This document shows positions 59,229 through 64,000 of a stretch of 64,000 nucleotides of DNA, in pieces (the stretch's first letter is position 1; each line of letters opens with the position of its first letter). The notes under the pieces were generated by a model. That model had not been told where the DNA came from and ran no database searches. It saw only the letters and a list, made by a program, of their open reading frames with translations. The DNA comes from Chlorella sorokiniana (lineage: Eukaryota; Chlorophyta; Trebouxiophyceae; Chlorellales; Chlorellaceae), in NCBI GenBank assembly GCA_025917655.1, contig CP084620.1, forward strand, positions 1,426,001 through 1,490,000, given 5' to 3'. Made by a program: the position numbers and the translations under genes.

Positions 59229-61534
59229 TCAGTTAAAAGCAGGGTCACGGTAGCGCCGGTACACGGCATCGATGTCGGCCACTACCTCCGGGCCCAGCTC
59301 CACGTCAAAGGCCGCCACATTGTCGCGCAGCTGCTCCATCGAGGTGGCACCGATGATGACAGAAGCCATGAACCAACGGCTGCACGACAGAGGCGGCGAC
59401 GCAGGCTGCATCAACCGCTGCGCAACCTCAGGCCCTCATCCCTCGGTATGCGAACACGCCTCCCTTGCAAACCCACACCGACATGCACCTGTTGCACCAG
59501 GCCAGCGCCAGCTGCGTGGGCGTGAGGCCATGCTTCTCCGCCACCTTCACATACTCGCCCACAGCCTCCTTGGCAAGGCTCGCGTTGTACCGTGCCATGT
59601 AGCCTGGTGGGCAGAGGAGCCAGCGGGGGCCGGGGATGTTCAGCGGGTCAAGCCTGCCACCAGAGCATCCATGCACCACACATGCGCCCGGGTTGTTCTT
59701 CCTCACCTTGGAACAGGTTGAGCCTCGCCTTCCCGACGTCCGCACCCCCCGCAGGTACTTGCCAGTCATCACGCCCCCCCCGCCAGGGGCGAGTAGGCCA
59801 GCAGGCCCACGTCGCACTGCCGCGCGCGCACACCTCCGCCAGGTCGGTCTCAAAGGGGCCGCGCACCAGCAGGGAGTAAGAGTTCTGGATGGACACGACG
59901 CGGGGCAGGCCCAGCTGCTCCGCTGCCTGCACAAAGCGCATCACGCCGTAGCTGGTCTCGTTGCTCACCCCCACGTAGCGAACCTGCGGGGGGCCATGGG
60001 TGGGTGCGGGCATGTGCTGGGGGCGGCAGCAGGCCAGCCGCGGCCTGTCCGGCAAGCTCCAAGTGCTGTAAGCTTGCTGCATGCTTGCATCGCTTGCTCA
60101 GCAGCCTCTCTGAGGCCCGACGCCCCTGCCCCAGCGGCCCCACCTTGCCAGCCTTGACAACACGCTCCAGCCCTCGCAGCTGCTCCTCAAAGGGGATGTC
60201 GCCCTCCCGCTCGTTGGCCTGGTCATACGGCTGTGCGCCAAACAGCGGCACGTACCTGCGCACAGCCGGCCACGGGGTGCGCTGTGTGGCTGGGCAAGCG
60301 GCACGACAGCGTGCCATCTCCTGCCCCAGACAGCAACACACGGCGATGCCGCCAGAAACGTCCCTCCGATGCTGTGCTGCAATCCACCCAGCATGCCAGC
60401 CCACAGTCTGCACAAGCACGTCTACACCATGGCTGTCTTGCCCCCGTCGCTACACCTGCCACCGACCCGCGCAAACACACACACACACACACCTGTCGGG
60501 CCAGTGGACCTGCAGCAGGTCCACGTGGTCTGTGCCCAGCCGCTGCAGGCTCCTGTCCACCGCGTACTCGATGTTCTCCGCATCCACGCGCGGCAGCTTG
60601 CCGCCCTCACGCAGGTACGGCTGCCGCCCGTAACCGCTGACCTGTAGGGGGCCCGGGCGCACATGCTGGGGCCTGAGCCTCATTTCATCAGCGCCCTCAC
60701 CCCCGCTGAACTGCCCAGGGTTCTGTTGCTGTGTTGGTCCCCTGCCTACCCTCTGCCCCTCCCCCGCTCTGTACACCAATCCCCACCGCCAACATCACCA
60801 GGCACACCATGCGGGCCCCCACCTTTGTGGCCAGCACGATGTCCTCCCGCCTGCGGTTGGCCGCCTTCATCCAGCTGCCAATGTACTTCTCAGTCAGGCC
60901 TTGAGTTTCCGCAGATGGCGGCACCGGGTCTGCACACAGCCGTGCAGCGCTTCAGCACGGCGGGAATGGGACCACCAGCAGAAGAAGGTGCATGCACTGT
61001 CCAGGGGTGCTAGGCCCGCCATATCTGTGCAAAGCGCCCCCCCCTCACACACCCACTCACAGATCTCAGCGGCATCCATGAAGTTGAGACCAAACTCGTC
61101 CCAAGCCGCCGACAGCTGCTGGTGCGCCTCCTGCTCCGTGTTCTGCTGCCCCCACGTCATGGTTCCCAGGCAGCAGCCTGCGGCCGCGTGCGGGGCATGG
61201 GAGTCAAACACCGCCGCCACGCCACTGAGACTCTCAGTGGGGCGCATCGACAAAGTGCGAGTGTCTCTACCAACACTGATGTTACGCCCCACACTGTTTT
61301 ACAAAGCACCAGAAACTCACGTGACACCAAGAGATCGCTGGAGCCCAGCTTGACTTTTGCACTGGCGGGCAGAGCCACCTTGACCTCCTCGGCGGTGGCG
61401 GTGGCCGCAGCTGCCCGCACCCGCAAAGGCCGCCTAGCACGCTGCAATGGCCTATCTGTCCTGGTGCATTGGCTCAAACCCGACTTGTAGCCGGCTGTGT
61501 GCAGCTGTGTGGCTCCTGCCATCCCGCCAGACAT
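59229..61534 (-). CDS. aldo/keto reductase, Tas-like, with plastid transit peptide
   Basis: An NADPH-dependent oxidoreductase of the aldo/keto reductase superfamily, most like the bacterial Tas branch and its plant plastid relatives. The start at 61534 gives a Ser/Arg/Ala-rich leader (MSGGMAGATQLHTAGYKSGL; RPLRVRAAAATATAEEV), a probable chloroplast transit peptide. The barrel follows in many short exons: KVKLGSSDLLVS, LGTMTWGQQNTEQEAHQQL, FGLNFMDAAEIYP with the catalytic Asp and Tyr, TEKYIGSWMKAANRRREDIV with LATKV, SLQRLGTDHVDLLQVHWPD with the conserved Lys/His region, LERVVKAGKVRYVGVSNET, IQNSYSLLVRGPFETDLAEV, LAYSPLAGGVMTGKYL-type sequence, HGLTPTQLALAWC and ASVIIGATSMEQLRDNVAAF, ending YRRYRDPAFN. 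Physiological substrate unknown. Confidence 0.9.
60473..60492. repeat. (CA)n repeat in intron
   Basis: A short CA run (TG on the gene's strand) just inside the intron following the exon that ends VDLLQVHWPDR. Confidence 0.75.
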
Positions 61535-61907
61535 GCCGTGCCCTGCTCTACAATGGAAGCGCTCCTCTGGAAGATGAAATTGTACAATAAAAGTGTGATA
61601 GCGCGAACGAGTGGCTGGATGGTGCGCAGTGCGCTCCGCACACGTGAACCAACCAAGAGGGCAGTACGGCAGGCCGACACCTGCGCATCGCGAGGAGGCT
61701 CGCGATGATGTTCGCCCTCTTCCTTGGATCCTCGAAACTCATATGTGCAGTTCTTGACGCGGGAACACACGCCTCCTTCCGACAGGTCCCTCCCAAACCG
61801 CCCCGATCGATAGCGTAGAGCCCAGGGCCTCGACACGCCGCTTAAGCTGCCGATCAAAGAAGTAAAATGCGTTGAACCGACATTCGACAGTCCTGCCGCC
61901 GACTGCT
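61535..61907. promoter_or_regulatory. bidirectional promoter region (aldo/keto reductase / PAN3)
   Basis: 373 bp between divergent start codons, presumably containing both promoters. No defined motif is seen. Confidence 0.45.
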
Positions 61908-64000
61908 ATGGCCTCCAGCCCCTCGTCGCCGCAGCCACCGCCGGGGCTCAACGCACCGAGCTTTGTGCCTCCTCCAGGCCTGAGCAGCCCCACTGCGGGG
62001 TCCAGTGTCGGTGCCAAACCTTTTGTACCGTCGGGAAATGTCAATGCAAAGCCTTTTGTGCCAGCGGGAGCAACCGGCGGCGGCGTTGGCGGCCCACTCG
62101 CCAAGAGCAGCAGCTCCTCCAGCCTCGCATCCGGCGCCGTGCATGCCCCCATCTTTGTGCCAGGTGCGGGTGTTCCTCCAAACGCTGGTTGTATTGTAGC
62201 CAACATTTCGGCCCTGTTTACCGCTGGGACACTCCGTATCCATGTGTGAGTTGTCGCGTGGAGTTGGTTCCTTGCACAGGAGGCAGCAGCAGCAACGGCA
62301 GGCCGCCAGGGGTGGATGCCAAGCCGTTTGTCCCTGCCGGCAGCAGCTCGCAGCCAGCGCGGCCGCCTGCAAGCAGCGCAGCAGCAGCAGCAGCAGCCCC
62401 CAAGCCCCCGAAGCCCTCGCCGCAGCGGGCAGGGCGGGGCGGCAGCGGCCGGGCGCAGGCGCAGCCTGGGGTGCGGTCGGGCACGCCAGACCTGCCGGAG
62501 GGCGACGACCTGCTGGGCATGTCTGCGGTGACGCCCGGCGACGCCAGGGACGTGGCGACGCAGGCGGCGGAGATGTTCAGGAGCCTGAACCCCTACTCCC
62601 AGCCCCAGCAGCCGCAGCAGCAGCAGCCAGCGCCCAGCCCCCCAGCCGCCGCTGCAGTTGCCCTCGGGCGCGCCACGCGGCAGCCGCAGCGGCAGCAGCA
62701 GCGCACGCACCTCGCCGCGGCCCGCTTCTGCCCAAGGCCTGGGCCCGCCGCCCCCTGGCTTTGGGCCGCCGCCTGCTGTGGCCGCCAGCGCGCCAGGCCA
62801 TGGCACCACTTCAGGCCCCAGCAGCAGCAGTGGCACCAGGGACTGGGGCGGCGGCGGCCGTGGCGGCGTGGGCGCGCGGCGGGCGTGGCGGGCGGGGCCG
62901 CCGCCCGGGGTCCGCGGGCCGCCCTGCTTCGGCGCACACTGCGGGGGCGGGGCGCATGTACAAGGCGGGGCTGTACGTGTCTGAGCAGCTGCGGGCGGAC
63001 CTGCAGCAGCGCAGCTTCCTGGTGGCTGCCCAGGTGGACCCGGAGGGCGAGGCGGGCGTGCCGCAGGTGCTGGGCAGCTACCACACCCTCTACCCCCTGG
63101 AGGAGCTGGCCGCCGCCGCGGAGGCCAGCTCCCAGGCCCTGGGGGTCACCACCCAGGTGGCCAAGGCCATCAGCAGCGTGGACGGCCAGGCATACGCGCT
63201 GCGCCGAGTGGACGGGCGGCAGGTGCGCGCCCGCGCCCGCCTGCCAACCGGGGCCCCGCAGCGCAGCTGCCTTGTGGCGGGCTGCCAGCTCCTGCTGTGT
63301 TCTGGTTCCCCTCGCGCTGCTCTGCCCCGCCTTCACACATCGTTGCCCTGTCCAGCCGCAGCGCTGCCTGCACCTCGCCTGCTGCTCCACACAGCCCCGC
63401 TCCCACGTCGCCTCCTCGTCTGCTGTGGCGCTTCCCTGGCCGCTTCCCTTGGAGGCAACCCCCTCCCGACCCCTCCACCCCCCTCCACCCCCGCCGCAGG
63501 TCATCCCCACCGCCGAGCTGCTGGGTGCAGCCGAGGCGGCGGTGCGCGGTGGGAGGCGTGCGCGCACCACCCTGGGCTGGCTGTGCCGCGCGACGCCTTG
63601 GTGTCGGAGGAGTGGGACGGCACGCCCTCCCTCCTCATGGCGCACGACTACCACCCCGGTGGGCGCTGGGTTGGGGGCATCTCAGGGGGGATGGGGGCTG
63701 AGTGCGGCGGCAGTGAGCGAGCGTGGGCTGACCCTTGCATAGCCCACGACACCTTGTCCGTGGGTGCCACGCCTGGCTGATGGGCAGAGGGTGCATGCTG
63801 GCCCGCCTGCGCGCGCCTCCCCCACCCACCCAACCCACCCCCCACCCCAACCCACCCCCACCCACAGGCGCCTTCACGCTGGAGCAAGCCCACATCCTGC
63901 CGGCCCACACGGCGCAGGGCCTGGTGCGCAACCCCGCCAGCGAGGAGCAGCTGTGGTCGTACCTCGTCCAGCTGGCCTCCGCGCTGCGCTGCGTGCACAG
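61908..64000 (+). CDS. PAN3: PAN2-PAN3 deadenylase subunit PAN3, 5' part (3' truncated by window)
   Basis: The adaptor subunit of the cytoplasmic PAN2-PAN3 poly(A) nuclease, a pseudokinase that binds poly(A)-binding protein and recruits the nuclease. Exons: 61908-62163, 62280-63222, 63500-63658 and 63868 onward. The N-terminus is disordered with five copies of an A-x-x-F-V-P motif (LNAPSFVPP, GAKPFVPSG, NAKPFVPAG, HAPIFVPGAG, DAKPFVPAG) like degenerate PAM2 sites. Then PDLPEGDDLLGMSAVTPGDA, Pro/Gln/Ser linkers, and the pseudokinase N-lobe: YKAGLYVSEQLRADLQQRSF, SYHTLYPLEELAAAAEAS, SVDGQAYALRRVDGRQ, HHPGLAVPRDALVSEEWDG, PSLLMAHDYHPG, AFTLEQAHILPAHTAQGL and SEEQLWSYLVQLASALRCVH. The frame slips more than once in 62660-62940 and once near 63546. 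The C-lobe and coiled coil lie beyond the window. Confidence 0.88.

Overview
The window is nuclear DNA of a green alga, most likely a Chlorella/Micractinium-type trebouxiophyte. It is very GC-rich, with genes packed head-to-head and tail-to-tail and cut by many short GT-AG introns of about 70-300 bp. The green-algal poly(A) signal TGTAA follows several stops. The gene set is typical of green algae: a gametolysin with a proline-rich linker, an octotricopeptide-repeat protein, and plant-type ATG13, CDC73 and PDR transporter. No transposon, retroelement, viral remnant, rRNA, tRNA or CRISPR array was recognised. Layout, left to right: the 3' part of a PDR-type ABC transporter (1-1769, +); a small SUV39/SUVR3-like histone methyltransferase (1916-2779, +); a long SHPRH-type SNF2/RING ubiquitin ligase (about 3319-12836, +); a coiled-coil protein of unknown function (12910-16012, -); a NIPA-type magnesium transporter (16607-20218, +); ATG13 (20674-24501, +); Elongator subunit ELP2 (25536-29258, -); a two-RRM RNA-binding protein (29579-31269, +); myo-inositol-1-phosphate synthase (32209-35426, -); a zinc-knuckle plus WW protein (35841-36730, +); Paf1-complex subunit CDC73 (37049-39844, -); a secreted gametolysin-like metalloprotease (40717-45416, +); an organelle-targeted OPR/RAP protein (46104-50572, +); a 92-residue single-pass membrane protein assembled here from five exons (50887-51681, -); a DCN1-like neddylation factor (52599-53910, +); a low-complexity protein ending in a CaaX box (54355-56533, -); a small multi-pass membrane protein (57490-58713, -); a plastid-type Tas-like aldo/keto reductase (59229-61534, -); and the 5' part of PAN3 (61908 to the window end, +). 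The genes are independent housekeeping or regulatory loci, not an operon or a pathway cluster. Several act in gene expression (SET methyltransferase, CDC73, ELP2, RRM, WW/zinc knuckle, PAN3, OPR), and two in ubiquitin-like conjugation (SHPRH, DCN1). Intervals between divergent genes are mostly 0.3-0.9 kb and lower in GC, and are the likely shared promoters. A strong technical signal runs through the whole window. At about twenty places a conserved protein leaves its reading frame by the amount expected if one base were missing, nearly always in a run of 3-6 G or C. This points to base-level assembly errors rather than pseudogenes, and it means simple open reading frames understate every protein here. 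Exon borders were read by eye from splice consensus, phase and family similarity. Borders in the low-complexity regions are uncertain.
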